Shown: positions 1 to 10,948, counted from the first letter of the stretch. The stretch is DNA of 64,000 nt from Selaginella moellendorffii (GCF_000143415.4 NW_003314315.1:991514-1055513), one strand, 5' to 3'. A program made the numbers and translations. The notes: generated by a model not told the origin, from the letters alone.

Positions 1-166
1 GGTAATAATTTATTTTTATGAAATAATTTTAAATTATTAACCTATATTTATGTATAGGCTTTTTAAATTCAAGTATGATAAACATAAAAATAATTGATTA
101 AAATTAGCAAAAATTAGAAGTTTAAGGTTTGGATAAACAGATTTTAGGGTTCTTTGGAGCAATGCG

Positions 167-2107
167 ATGGTTGGGGCGGCATTGCTGCTGCTACTGCCTG
201 GGCGGGAGGCCTTCAGGTACTGCAATCTCCGCCTACATTCCTCCGGATTCAGGGGTGCTCGCAACGCCGTCGAGTCGGCGCAGTTCTCGCGGGTACTTAG
301 GAGCAGCAGGATCAGCCACGCCGTCCTGGGGAGCGGCGAGGGATTCCAAGAGCTGGACGAGATGCTAGAGAAGATCGCCACGATGCCCGATCCATCGCAG
401 GGATATGGCTTCGTTCTCAGGCAGATTGGCGAGCGCAAGGCGCTGGCACAGGGCAAGCGCGTCCATGCTCACATCTTGAGGACCAGGAAGTGGAAGTCGA
501 GCACCGTCGTCTCCAATCTCCTCGTCCAGATGTATTGCCAGTGCGGCAGTGTGGATTTGGCGCGCGAGGTCTTCGCCGGCACGATCCATCGCAACGAGCA
601 GTCGTGGAGCTCGATGATCGCGGGCTACGTCCACCATGGCCGCCACGGGGAAGCGCTCGATCTCTTCCTCAACCTGGAATGCGAGCAGCGCATCCAGCCT
701 AATCGATCCATCTTCGCCAGCGCTCTCGCGGCTTGCACCCACTTGGGCGATCTGGAACATGGTCGAAGGATCCACGAGCGCATTCATCACTCCAAGATCG
801 CTGGAGTTCACGACGTGGTGATCGGGAACGCATTGGTGACGATGTATGCCCGGTGTGGGGATTTGGTGTCGGCCCGTGAGTTTTTCGAGGGGATGCGAGA
901 GAAGAATTCCATGTCGTGGAACGCTATCATCTCGGCTTACGTCCAAGGCGGCCATCCCCGGGAAGCTCTCGAGCTCTTTGCGAGGATGACAGGGAAGTTA
1001 AACAGCTTCGTTTTCGCCAGCGCTTTCACTGCTTGCTCGATGGTGGGAGAGATTGATCTCGGTAAGAAACTCTATGCAAGGTTTGTCGAGAGCGGACTAA
1101 AGCCGGATTTGATCGTGCAGAACGCTCTGATGAGCATGTATGCCAAGTGTGGAGAGTTGGACGAGGCGAGGAGGATTTTTTTCGAGCTTCCAACGCGTGA
1201 TGTCGGTGCATGGGCGTGTCTCATGGCCGGATATGCTCAGCACGGAGATGTCGCTCGGGCTCTCGAGCTCTACAACAGGATGAGAGACGAGAAGGTGGAG
1301 GCTAACGCGGCCATTTTCTCCACGCTCATCGCGGCTTGTTCCACTCTGAAAGAAGGTGAGCTTGTGAGAGACCTTGCCTTTGCTTGTGGATTTGAGGCTG
1401 ATCCAATCGTGCAGGCTTCTCTGGTCGGAATGTATGGGAAGCACGGCAAGATTGAGGAAGCGAGACGGATTTTTGATAACATTCATGGCGAAAACAAAGA
1501 CGTGGCTGCCTGGTCGAGCATCATTTCGGCTTACGCTCGGCACGGGTTGACGGACGAGGCTTTGAGGCTGTTTTGGAGGATGGTTTCTCGAGGGGTGGAG
1601 CCGAATGCCATGATTTTCAAGAGCGTTATATGCTGCTGCGCGAGCGGTGAGGCTCTGGAGCAAGGCAAGGCCGTCCATGCACGGCTGAAGGAGAGCCCGA
1701 GCAGGGAAGACTCGGCAGTCCAGAACGCGCTCGTTGGGATGTATTGCAAGTGTGGGAGTCTGGACGATGCAAGAGCCGCCTTCGACGTGACCAAACGCAG
1801 AGATCGGCACACCTGGACGACCTTGATCATGGCTTACGTCCAGAAGAGGAAGCCGGAGAAAGCGCTGGAGCTTTATCACGGCATGGACGTGGAACCCGAC
1901 GAGTTTATTCTTGCCAGTGTTGCAGCAGCTTGCTCCAGCTTAGGTTCTCTCGAGCAAGGCATGGCTGTCCACTCTCGAGCAAAGTCACTCGAGCTTCTCG
2001 GGTGTGAGGTCCTGGGAACTGCACTGCTTGACATGTATGTCAAGTGTAAGAGACTGGACGAGGCCAGGAAACTCTTCTGGGAGCTCCAGGCTACGAACGT
2101 CCCCTAA
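167..2107 (+). CDS. Pentatricopeptide repeat protein (PLS class, no E/DYW tail)
   Basis: Intronless 646-residue PPR protein. After a basic, Leu/Arg-rich N-terminus that looks like a mitochondrial or plastid targeting signal (residues 1-35), about 14 tandem PPR motifs run to the end, with hallmarks such as SWNAIISAYVQGGHPREAL and VQNALVGMYCKCGSLDDA. PPR proteins of this class bind organellar RNA one base per repeat and act in C-to-U editing, splicing or stability. The frame stops at TAA inside the last motif, and none of the three frames downstream shows an E or DYW domain, so an editing function would need a partner deaminase, or the 3' end has been lost. The start at 167 gives the longest frame with a plausible presequence. 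The RNA target cannot be read from here. Confidence 0.85.
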   Translation: MVGAALLLLLPGREAFRYCNLRLHSSGFRGARNAVESAQFSRVLRSSRISHAVLGSGEGFQELDEMLEKIATMPDPSQGYGFVLRQIGERKALAQGKRVHAHILRTRKWKSSTVVSNLLVQMYCQCGSVDLAREVFAGTIHRNEQSWSSMIAGYVHHGRHGEALDLFLNLECEQRIQPNRSIFASALAACTHLGDLEHGRRIHERIHHSKIAGVHDVVIGNALVTMYARCGDLVSAREFFEGMREKNSMSWNAIISAYVQGGHPREALELFARMTGKLNSFVFASAFTACSMVGEIDLGKKLYARFVESGLKPDLIVQNALMSMYAKCGELDEARRIFFELPTRDVGAWACLMAGYAQHGDVARALELYNRMRDEKVEANAAIFSTLIAACSTLKEGELVRDLAFACGFEADPIVQASLVGMYGKHGKIEEARRIFDNIHGENKDVAAWSSIISAYARHGLTDEALRLFWRMVSRGVEPNAMIFKSVICCCASGEALEQGKAVHARLKESPSREDSAVQNALVGMYCKCGSLDDARAAFDVTKRRDRHTWTTLIMAYVQKRKPEKALELYHGMDVEPDEFILASVAAACSSLGSLEQGMAVHSRAKSLELLGCEVLGTALLDMYVKCKRLDEARKLFWELQATNVP

Positions 2108-2683
2108 TGGTGGGAGGATACGCCCAACCTGGGACTCGTCTTAAGCTCGAGAGACGTGGGGAGGATCAAAACGTCTCCGGGCTTGCAGCAGCTCATCACC
2201 GCTGCTTGAATTCCACACGTAGAGCCGTTCACCAAGGACCACGAGTACCCTGCTCCGAAAAGCTCGGCGGCCATTTGCTGCGTCGGCTATGGCTTCTTGT
2301 GGCAGTGCAAGTTATCTAGGCCTGGGAGCTCCGGGAGATGAAACTGGAAGACTTGAGCTCCGAGAAGCTGGGAAATCGAAGAGGGCGTTGAGGAGCCGCG
2401 GCCGTGGCCTGGGAAGTGAAACGCAGCGGCACGCTCCCCGCCAGTTCTCTTGAGAGCTTCAAGCAAAGGAGCTGAGGAAGAAGGGACCGTCGTCGGCATT
2501 GGCCCTCCTGACAGGGAAAGAAGCACGGATACACGATACTGTTTCAGGAATGCGAGATCCAGAAGCTGGGTAGAATGCACAATACAGCACCCCCTTTATT
2601 TAAGGTGCTTATTTGGATTTATATTATTTTCAATTATTTTTAAGTATTTAAAAGTTACTATAAATTGAAGATTGTTCTAGTAT
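2108..2683. other. Intergenic region ending in 36-bp direct repeat
   Basis: No gene recognised. The first half is GC-rich and may be the 3' end of the PPR transcription unit or a lost C-terminus, but no E/DYW motif was found in any frame. The second half is AT-rich. Positions 2620-2655 are identical to 8812-8847, on the far side of the retrotransposon. Confidence 0.6.
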
Positions 2684-2856
2684 TGTGAGTGCATTGAATA
2701 TGGAAAGGGAATACAGAAATGTGCATATCAATTAACCCAAAAACCCTAGCTTATATATAGGAGCGAGTGGTCCGGATTGAAACCAATCCGACGGCTACCA
2801 AAATCCACTACGCTAATATAGTATACGGCATTGTAACCGTACACTTGGCCCTCACA
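2684..2856 (-). repeat. 3' LTR of the Gypsy element
   Basis: 173-bp LTR, TGTGAG...CTCACA. It contains CTTATATATAG, which reads as a TATA-like box on the plus strand, and pairs with 8637-8810. Another copy, degraded by transitions, lies at 14389-14563, and a fourth relative may begin at 61359. Confidence 0.95.
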
Positions 2857-2888
2857 TCATCCCCTCCTCTCGGAATAATGGAAGGCCG

Positions 2889-4012
2889 TCAGGGTTCTCT
2901 TGTAGATGGGCCGGGATCTAGAGGAACGTCAGGAGGAGGCATCGGTGGATCTGTAGACGGTATTAACTGCTCCTGATCCCTTTGTATGAAGCGTTTTAAC
3001 CGCTGCACATGCACAATTTCCGGAGGATCGGCCTGCTGAACGTCATGCCAAACCTCATAAACTTGTGGTCCAACTTGCCGCAACACCCGATACGGTCCTT
3101 TCCACTGCGCAAGGAGCCCCTTAGATAAACTACGTACCGTAAGATGGGGAAAACAGACTAACACTAAATCATCCACTTTGTACTCCGCTGGTGGACGATG
3201 ATGGGAATTGTAGCGCCGTTGTTGTCCCACTTGTACGCGGCCTAAGTGTTCAGCAAACTCTGCTCGGACAAGTGGAAGAATGCTTGTCAAATATTGATCC
3301 CATGACCTAGCATCAGGAGCTCGTGGCAATTGTGAAGGTAACCCCAGCTCTGTTGGTAATATTGGATCATGACCATATAGAAGTTTATATGGTGAAGCAC
3401 TAACAGAACTCTGCACCCCTGTGACATAAGCATACCGAAGAGACGGCAAATAACCATCCCAATCCGAATGTTGAAAGTTCACATACTTCGCAATCATCCC
3501 TTTGAATGTCCGAACGAGCCGTTCCACCAGACCGTCTGATTGTGGATGATAAGCACTCGTAAAAGTGTGGCGTATCCCCAACCGAGATGTCAAAACATGA
3601 AATACCTCAGCCATAAATGCAGGACCATTATCCGAAAGAATCCGTTCTGGACAAGAATGCTGGAACACCACTCGATTGAGGAGGAAGTATCCAACAGCAG
3701 TTGCAGAGGCACTAGCAAGAGCACCAACTTCCACCCAACGAGTCAAGTAGTCAGAAGCAATAATAACATACTCATTGCCAGCAGTCGATCGCGAAAAAGG
3801 TCCCATAAGATCAAACGCCACCAACTCAAACGGACGAGAAACTGCAATTGACTCCAACCGTCCTTCCGCAGCACAAGGGGGAGTATTACGAGCTTGGCAC
3901 CAAACGCAGCTACGCACATACCAGATAATATCACGTCGCATCTCTGGCCAATAGAAAGATCTGCGCAGCTTCTCGGTGACACGACGGTGTCCCATATGCC
4001 CACCTAGAATAG
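2889..4012 (-). pseudogene. Gypsy integrase (cut off from pol by insertion)
   Basis: Integrase part of pol. The HHCC zinc-binding segment (HMGHRRVTEKL through SCVWCQARN) is followed by the RNase-H-like catalytic core, with Asp in AFDLMGPF, Asp in ILSDNGPAF and Glu in GLVERLVRTF, giving the DDE triad. The C-terminal GPY/F module is visible as WKGPYRVLRQVGPQVYEV and no clear chromodomain follows. All catalytic residues are present, so the core looked functional when it was interrupted. The frame once joined RNase H, but the solo LTR at 4013-5204 now separates them, so no intact polyprotein can be made. Confidence 0.92.
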
Positions 4013-5204
4013 TGTAAGGAACCGACTCCCCGAGATGTCGTAGGCTAAAGGATCCCCAAAAGCTTGACCGAAATGACAAAGAGTTCATCGGATAGGACCA
4101 AGTCGAGGATCGAGTCCAAGACCGACTCTAGGACTGAGTTCGAGATAGAGTCCGGAATCGAGTCCGAGACCGACTCGGGGACCGAGTTCGAGTCCGAGTT
4201 CAAGACCGAGTTCGAGACGGAGTCCGAGATCCGAAATCGGGTCCGAGACCGAGTCCGAGGTCGAGTCCGAGGTCGGGTCCGAGATCGGGTCCGAGATTGA
4301 GTCCGAGGTCGGGTCCGAGATCGGGTCCGAGATCGAGTCCGAAATCGAGTCCGAGACCGAATCCGAAGTCGGGTCCGAAATCGGGTCCGAGATCGAGCCA
4401 GAGACTAAGTCCAAATACTAATACGGGTCAAGGGGTGAAAGCCCAAAGCGTGCGTCTCCCAGGGGGGGGGCTGCAGGGGGTTCCAAAAGTATAGTAGGGA
4501 TAGTGAGGTCCAGGAACCAGTTTTGAAGGGACTCTCCAGTTGGGCTTCCAAACCGACTTGAGGTTGAGACTGGGACCGAGGGGCCTTGGGTGGGAGTGAG
4601 CATGGACTTGGCTGGTGCCGGAGGGGCCATCCAAGGAAGTGCTCAAGAGCAGCTCCCACTCCTGAAAGGGAAACCGACTGCGGTGCTCCCGGCTCAAGTG
4701 GAGTGGTGCCCCACTTGAGTACCTTGTGGCTCATTGGTCCTCACCCTTCCGGGGGCTTGGGCCTTCCCTTCGGGATGGAAGAGGGGGGGTAGAGGTACCC
4801 ATACCGGGCCGTTAGGCCACGGTGTTTCGCCTTGACGTCCCGAAGCAAGTGCTGCACCCAAGGCTTGGGATTTAGAGGGTCCCATGATCAAGTCTTGTGG
4901 TACCAAGGGGTGTTAGGAATCTGGAGGCTTAGTGTGCTTGGCTGCTTGTGCCTGCCGGGAGTGTAGCCGAACCTTAAGTCCAGTCTAACCCGGGGAGGGG
5001 GATTGGGAGAGATTTGGGAATCCGTAGATGAATGGCTAACACTCCGTTGCTCGTGCAGTAAGTAGCTGAAACCAAGTAGGACCAAGTAGGAGCTGGTACC
5101 ATAGGCGAGAACCTTGGCGAGGGAACTTAGCACAAGCCAAGGCAGAGTTGGTCGGATAGGCGAGGTAAGCTGGCAAATTGAAAAGGAAAAATTTGTGGCT
5201 TACA
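4013..5204 (+). mobile_element. Nested solo LTR-like insertion (1,192 bp) inside Gypsy pol
   Basis: Begins TGTAAG and ends CTTACA, with the 5-bp target duplication AATAG on both sides (4008-4012 and 5205-5209). One copy of AATAG restores a continuous pol reading across the RNase H/integrase linker. No second LTR, primer site or coding domain is present, so this is best read as a solo LTR. Positions 4090-4410 are a GAGTCC/GAGATC-type short tandem repeat, and that repeat alone explains the Ser-Asp/Pro-Arg open frames there. The block around 4432-4500 recurs, inverted, at 63090-63180 and in part at 55897-55930. Strand is nominal. Confidence 0.85.
4090..4415. repeat. GAGTCCGA/GATCGG short-period tandem array
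   Basis: Imperfect repeats built from the hexamers GAGTCC, GAGATC, GGGTCC and GAGACC, repeated more than 40 times inside the solo LTR. It produces long open frames on both strands (Ser-Asp-Pro on one, Arg-Gly-Pro-Lys on the other) that should not be called genes. Confidence 0.9.
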
Positions 5205-7685
5205 AATAGGAGAATCATGGTAGGCATGGAGAAACCGCGGAATAAACACCGAAGGCACCACCAGCCGTAAATGAGCATCAGGATCCGTCCCCACAAAATA
5301 AAGAAGGCCATCTTCAAGGCGATATTGAGAATGTAAATGCCGAAAAGGCAAGTCATCAGCAAGTGATGCAGGATTCTCAAACCCATCTCGAAGCCTTCGA
5401 ATCCACGGCTCAATCTTTTGAGCCTCGCGAACCTCATCCAGAGAAGGTAGATCTTGCTCTACGCCCTGTGGACACTGAACGTCAAGGACAGCAACCGCCG
5501 ACGGCACAGAATCCTCATCTAGAAAATCCACAGATGCTGGAACAACAGGTTCATCAGAAACATGAGAAGTGAGTGGAGAAGGAAGAGGAGCTCGAGAAAG
5601 GGCATCAGCATCAGCCATAAAACTCCCTGGGCGATGAACAACATCGAAATCATATATCTGAAGCTTTAAAGCCCATCGAGCCGTACGACCAACTAGGTTC
5701 TTCCGCTTCAATAATGAAGTAACAGCAGCATGGTCACCTTCAAGTAACATCCGAGAACCATGTAGATAGGCATGAAGTTTCTCGAAACCCCAGACTGCTG
5801 CTAAACACTCCTTCTCCGTCGTGGAGTAGTTCATCTCCGCTGGTTGTAATGTACGGCTTATGTATGCAATGGGATGGCGCTGACCAGGCACACTCGAGCT
5901 CTCTTGCATCAACACACCTCCAAGACCAATGTCAGAAGCATCCACGCGCAAAATAAAAGGTCGAGTGTAGTCAGGATATGCCAAAACCGGAGGAGTCGTC
6001 AATAGCTCTTTGAGATTCACGAACGCCCGATCACAATCGGGAGACCAGATGAAAGATGACGTTGATGACTTCAGCAACGCTCACAATGGTATAGTGCGAT
6101 CGGAAAGATGATCCACAAAACAACCGAGATACTGCACCTTACCCAAAAAGCACTGCACATCATTCACACACTTCGGAGTAGGGAACTTTAGAACAGCCAC
6201 AAGTTTGTCAGGATCAACTTGCAAACCCTCACGAGAAATACGGTACCCAAGATAAGTTGTGTCCTTGGACCCAAACACGAACTTCGACCGCTTCAGCTTT
6301 AAACCAACATCGCATAGCCGATCCGACACTTTACAAACATCACAAACATGCTCCTCCCACATCCCCTCCGAGTGGATCAAGACATCATCAATGAAGTCAG
6401 CCGTCACCTCCGGCATATCGCAAAGAACTTCGTCCATCATCCGCTGAAAAGTTGCTGGAGCATTGTTCAAACCAAACGGCATCACCAAAAACTCGTACAA
6501 ACCAAATGGTGTACGAAAATCAGTCTTAGGAATATCGTCTTCAGCCATCGGTACTTGCCAATACCCAGAAGCAAGATCTAGCTTGGTGAACCAACGACTT
6601 CGCCCCAGACGATCCAAGAGATCAGCAGTGTGAGGAAGAGGGTACACATCCGGGATTGTCACTTCATTTAACGGACGATAGTCGATGCAGAAACGAATAC
6701 TTCCATCAGGCTTCGTCACAAGATGAGGTTCACATGCCCAAAGACTCCGTGACTTCCGAATAACACCCTTCTCCAACATCTCCTTGACGTTTGTACGTAA
6801 AATCTTGATCTCCTTGGGTGACCGACGACAAACAGGAACCTTGATTGGACGAGCATCCCCGGTTGGAATGGGATGACGTGTGGCAATCTTGGCCCCAGAC
6901 GATAGGTCAAATTCAAAGAGATCAGAATACTCCTTCATGAGCTGGTCAACAGTTGCAACACAAAGATCATCGGAGGGATCGGAAAAGGGAAGAGCAGAAC
7001 AAGATGGAAACACAAGAGGAAATAATGGGAGAACAAAAGTAATGGAAGCAGAGGTAGAAGTAGAGGGACGAAGAGGTACGGAAGTGAGAGGAATGGATGA
7101 AACATAAGGAAGTATGAGACAAGGGGGAAAAGCCTCAAAGTCACACTTGGCATGATTGTGCTGCAACCAATTCATACCAAGAATGAGGTCAAAAGCTTGA
7201 CTCGGCACCACCCGCAACGACTGCAACTCAAGCTCGAGATCGCCCACACGCACAACCAGGTCCGCCTCATCTCGTGCACATGCATGTGTACGGCCGTTGC
7301 CATAAAGAATGAAAACTGGATCCACCGCACGACGCAAGTGTAGACGACAATGTGTGGCAACAGGTCGAGCAATAGAAGATAAACTCGAACCTGTATCAAC
7401 CAACACGGAGAGAAGAATAGGAGACCTCTTGTTATAAAAACGAGCTTGGAAAGTAAACACTGGATGAACCGGTGCCGAGTGAACCCCTTGATGATACTCC
7501 CAAAAGAAAGATGGAGGGGTCACTAACTTATTCGCGCAAGGTCCCTCCATTACTCGCGCGACTCCTCGTTTCCCGAATGCACCTCGGTATCCAAACCTTC
7601 CACCGCAGCAACACCAACGGGACATTGCTGACGCCAAGGTCTCCACCCAGGAAATGGAGGTCGCCAATCCGGAAAGCGCCGACAA
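5205..7685 (-). pseudogene. Gypsy pol: protease, reverse transcriptase, RNase H
   Basis: The aspartic protease site is LVDTGSS. Reverse transcriptase follows with WFTKLDLASGYWQVPM, FGLNNAPATFQ and the catalytic box FIDDVL, where Phe replaces the usual Tyr. RNase H has LRVDASDIGLGGVL and YSTTEKECLAAV. The reading is open from 7685 to a single TGA at 6081-6083 between RT and RNase H. In context (IPL-stop-ALLKS) this looks like a TGG-to-TGA change. It then continues to the solo-LTR insertion at 5204. It overlaps gag by about 136 bp in another frame, implying frameshifted Gag-Pol expression. Confidence 0.92.
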
Positions 7686-8482
7686 CGCCGATAAGTATGA
7701 CCAACTTCATCACACGCCCAGCAACGAACGTCACGGCCACGACCACGTCCTCGCCCTTGTCCTTGGACTCGAGTAGCAGCAGCATCAACCTCCATGGGAA
7801 CAAGACCATCACTCATAGGAAGTGGAGCTGAAGGACGTGTAGCAAGAAGTGGAAGAGGCAATGTCTCATAACGTTGTGCCAAGCGAAGAGCATCGTCAAG
7901 AGTGGCAGGAGCAAGTGCATGCACAAGTCCGACAAGATCTTGACGAAGTGCTGGCCACAGCATTCCTAGCTTGATCCGCTCCGACATATTTGGCTCCGCA
8001 CGAAGCAAAAGACTTCGGAAACGAACGCCAAATTGCATCACCGACTCAGATGGCCCTTGGCGAAGACGATGCAATTGTTGGAAGGCATCATCACAATCGT
8101 CGGCATGTCCGAAGGCGCGTTTGAAGACGTCCGGAAGAACACTCCAATCGCCACGAGTAACTGCGCTCAATCCATTGTACCACTGCAACGCCGTCCCTTG
8201 AAGACATGTGGGGAACTCACGCAAACGTCGAGCATCATCCCAAAAATGATATGTGGCAATCACTGTGAAGTGATCGAACCAATGGTACACATCATCCCCA
8301 GGATTCCCACGAAAGAACTCCGGCCGAACGCGAGGATTGGCACCAAAAGCAGGAGGAGTTGTACCATGTGCCGTGAACGCCGCCATCAACTGAGTTTGGT
8401 TGTTCAATTCCAAGCGCATAGCATCAAGCAATTGAACCAACTGCTGCTCTAGAGTCAAAGGAGGAGATTGCGGATCGGCCAT
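7550..8482 (-). CDS. Gypsy gag (capsid/nucleocapsid)
   Basis: 310-residue Gag. It has a retrotransposon capsid-type helical domain (residues about 50-190, including WYNGLSAV and FRSLLLRAEPNMSE) and a CCHC zinc knuckle near residue 253, CWACDEVGHTYRRC, preceded by an RGRGRGR tract suited to RNA binding. Gag packages the element's RNA into particles. The frame is intact and starts at the ATG at 8482, 154 bp inside the 5' LTR. Protease is in an overlapping frame. Confidence 0.93.
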   Translation of the reverse strand: MADPQSPPLTLEQQLVQLLDAMRLELNNQTQLMAAFTAHGTTPPAFGANPRVRPEFFRGNPGDDVYHWFDHFTVIATYHFWDDARRLREFPTCLQGTALQWYNGLSAVTRGDWSVLPDVFKRAFGHADDCDDAFQQLHRLRQGPSESVMQFGVRFRSLLLRAEPNMSERIKLGMLWPALRQDLVGLVHALAPATLDDALRLAQRYETLPLPLLATRPSAPLPMSDGLVPMEVDAAATRVQGQGRGRGRGRDVRCWACDEVGHTYRRCRRFPDWRPPFPGWRPWRQQCPVGVAAVEGLDTEVHSGNEESRE

Positions 8483-8636
8483 GAAAATGAATGAGAAAGA
8501 AAGAGCAAAAGAAGAGAAATGACAAAAAGCTGGAAAGAAATGGTAGATCTAGACAATGCAAAAGCTAGATCTAAACCGAAATCCCAAATCCAAGCACTCC
8601 CCAGGGACAATCAAAGGTGCCCCTCATCTCCACCAA

Positions 8637-8810
8637 TGTGAGTGCATGGAATATGGAAAGGGAATATAGAAATGTGCATATCAATTAGCCCAAAAACCCT
8701 AGCTTATATATAGGAGCGAGTGGTCCGGATTGAAACCAATCCGACGGCTACCAAAACCCACTACACTAATATTAGTATACGGCATCGTAACCGTACACTT
8801 GGCCCTCACA
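8637..8810 (-). repeat. 5' LTR of the Gypsy element
   Basis: 174 bp, TG...CA, pairs with 2684-2856. The flanking 36-bp direct repeat begins right after it at 8812. Confidence 0.95.
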
Positions 8811-8999
8811 GTATATTATTTTCAATTATTTTTAAGTATTTAAAAGTCCAAAATCAAATATACTATTTATTCTACTATAACGGCATTGTCTTGATTGTAC
8901 AGCTTAATATGACTGTATAGAATTTAAATGCAACTTCCTTTCTTTCAATATATATTTTTTGTTAAATATATTCTTGAAAGTAAAAGTTGTATAATCCTC

Positions 9000-9930
9000 T
9001 TGTTGTACCATAGTGAGGAAGGGATCTTCTTCACTGCATTCCATATTGATTCAATACGATTTGTATAAACTTTAGTCACGGGATCAACAAAATTCTTGGA
9101 GTGGTTGACTGTATAATGAGTGAAGTTTAATTAATTCAACCACTCTGAATCATAACCAGCCCAAAAATCACTATATATAATTGTTCCTAAAAAATTAATT
9201 ATAATTATTAGTTAAGAAAAATAATAAAAATAGAACTTACCTGGTACAACATATGTATATAATATATCAATTAAAGTTTGTGTAGTACGATTGGACACTG
9301 AAACCATAAACATTCAATCTGAATCATGTTCAATTCCTCTAAAGACCCATTGACCTTCTAAAGCAGTCCACTGCTCCACCCCCTTGCAAGAGACCCTACC
9401 ACAATAATATTTCCACTTACCAAACTTACTTTCATCAATTTCCACAATTCTTCCTAGACCATCAATCTTTTGACTACTTTATTGTAATGTGATAATACAA
9501 ATATCATGACAAAAGTTGTACCAATTTGTTGTCATGTGCTCACTTTTAATACTACACTTGATACAAGCTTGATTTTGTGGCATTTTAATGCACTACTAAT
9601 ACATCACTTTAAGCATTTGAGCAAATGTGAGATTATTATTTGTAAACCATGTATTAGTTCTAAGAGATCTTGTGGTATTGCAATTTTTACAATTCCACTT
9701 TAAATCATCTTTACAACCTCAATTATCAAATTGATATCTCATTGGTTGATGGTATTTTTCACATTCTCTCTCTTGTAAAAGACGACCAAATGTAATACAA
9801 AAAGTAAAAGAATTTACTTTACTATTAGTTCTCTCAATAAGATTAGAAAAAGAAAGAATATTATCTTGAGTATGATCTACATATTCCAATCTAGCCAAAA
9901 TACTATTAAATAAAATTAAATCAGTCGTAG
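9000..9930 (-). pseudogene. Decayed Merlin/IS1595-like transposase (ISXO2-type DDE domain)
   Basis: Not an open frame, but the minus strand keeps the family signature in order: Cys-containing segments (LKWNCKNCNTTRSLRTN), then RIVEIDESKFGKWKYY (first Asp), QWVFRGIEHDSD, RTTQTLIDILYTYVVPG, TIIYSDFWAGYDSEW (second Asp), YTVNHSKNFVDP and NRIESIWNAVKK (Glu). This is the DDE arrangement of ISXO2-like transposases, found in eukaryotic Merlin elements. A 55-nt GT-AG intron at about 9185-9240 is spliced out to join VVPG to TIIYSDFW. Several TAG/TAA/TGA stops show it is dead. Terminal inverted repeats could not be placed. Confidence 0.8.
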
Positions 9931-10379
9931 GTTATATACTTATAAATTATAGTCGTTCATTCACTGGCTAATCATAAAATTATAGTCGTTAACATATCCA
10001 TTAACAACATCTATTAATTAAATTTTAACGTTACTAATTTAGTGTTAGTCATTAAACATTTAGAGCTAGGCATGACTAAGCACACGACGGAGGAAGCGAG
10101 GAGTGAGCATGGCAAAGGGGCAACCACATAAGAGAAGGGGGTTGCTATATTATGCATTTCTCCCCAGAAGCTTTCATCTAATAACACAAAAGACTCTAAC
10201 CAATTCTTCTCTTCCACAAAAGTGTGGAGCAAATTCCTCTAGAATAAGATGCTTTTTGATTATGATTGAGGGAACAATGCCAAAATCAATTTAGAGTGAG
10301 TAGTGTTACAACATAAATAGTCAAAGTGTTTACATGAGTTTATATGAGTTTCTAGCTATTTAGCTTCTCTAATATGTTC
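9931..10379. other. AT-rich intergenic region
   Basis: No gene or repeat recognised. It may contain the terminal part of the Merlin-like element. Confidence 0.5.
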
Positions 10380-10948
10380 AACACTTGCAATTTTCTTAAG
10401 CAAATTACTTATCATCTTCAATTCATAATACTTATGCCCTTTCTTATTTTTGAATGCATGAATAACAATTCCATTCTTGAGTTGCAAGCAAAAGGACTCT
10501 GGCTTGTCGTCCACAATCACCATATGTTTGAAGTCCTACCCTAATCTTGAGAGATCCTCCACAACCTTTTTCCTTTGACTTCCTTGGTCGAGTACGAATC
10601 TCTATAGAGATGATGGGCAAAGAGATTCCTAGCTAAGTTAAGCTTGTCCAAAATCTTGTCTATATATAGCTTCATTGTTCAATTAAAAACCACGATCTTA
10701 TATATTTTACTCATCTCTTTTAGAAAGTCATTCATACCTAGCCTCTTTGCCACAAGATAGCACTGCAGTGAAATAATTTTCACACTAAAGAGCTTGAGGG
10801 ACACTATAGCCTTGTAGGCATGGATTAATGTTTCATCCATGTTCAACACAAACATGGGTTTCTTCTCCAAAGCTGGTAGCAGTAGTAAAGAATGGTTTGA
10901 CCACTTCACTTTTTTCTTCTTCTTTTTGGTGGTGATGTCAAGTGTCAC
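10380..10948 (-). pseudogene. SCP/NLI-interacting-factor-like CTD phosphatase pseudogene
   Basis: The minus strand encodes an FCP1/SCP-type HAD phosphatase homologue: KPMFVLNMDETLIHAY, VAKRLGMNDFLKEMSKIYKIVVFN, then after a stop DKILDKLNLARNLFAHHLYRDSYS, DFKHMVIVDDKPESFCLQ and KKIASVEHIREAK. The family motif DxDx(T/V) reads NMDET here, so the nucleophilic first Asp is Asn. There is also a TAG/TAA-type stop after IVVFN and at least one frameshift near 10565. No introns are visible, which suits a processed or long-decayed copy. It has no coding value now. Confidence 0.8.

Larger units (their letters stand above)
2684..8810 (-). mobile_element. Ty3/Gypsy LTR retrotransposon, nearly complete
   Basis: Bounded by two direct LTRs of 173 and 174 bp (2684-2856 and 8637-8810), TG...CA, differing at six bases plus one indel. 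The flanks share GTAT (AGTAT if the terminal A is counted), a target-site duplication. On the minus strand a purine-rich tract (GAGAGGAGGGGATGA, next to 2857) adjoins the 3' LTR. A candidate primer-binding site starting TTGGTGGAGATGAGGGGC lies just inside the 5' LTR at 8636. Order on the minus strand is gag, protease, RT, RNase H, integrase, which is the Gypsy order. It is inactivated by one TGA stop and by a 1.19-kb insertion. LTR divergence of about 4% implies an insertion neither very recent nor ancient. Confidence 0.95.

Noticed and set aside
4064-4494. Open frames rich in Ser-Asp and Arg-Gly on both strands
   Set aside because: They arise from the short-period GAGTCC/GAGATC tandem array inside the solo LTR; no conserved domain.
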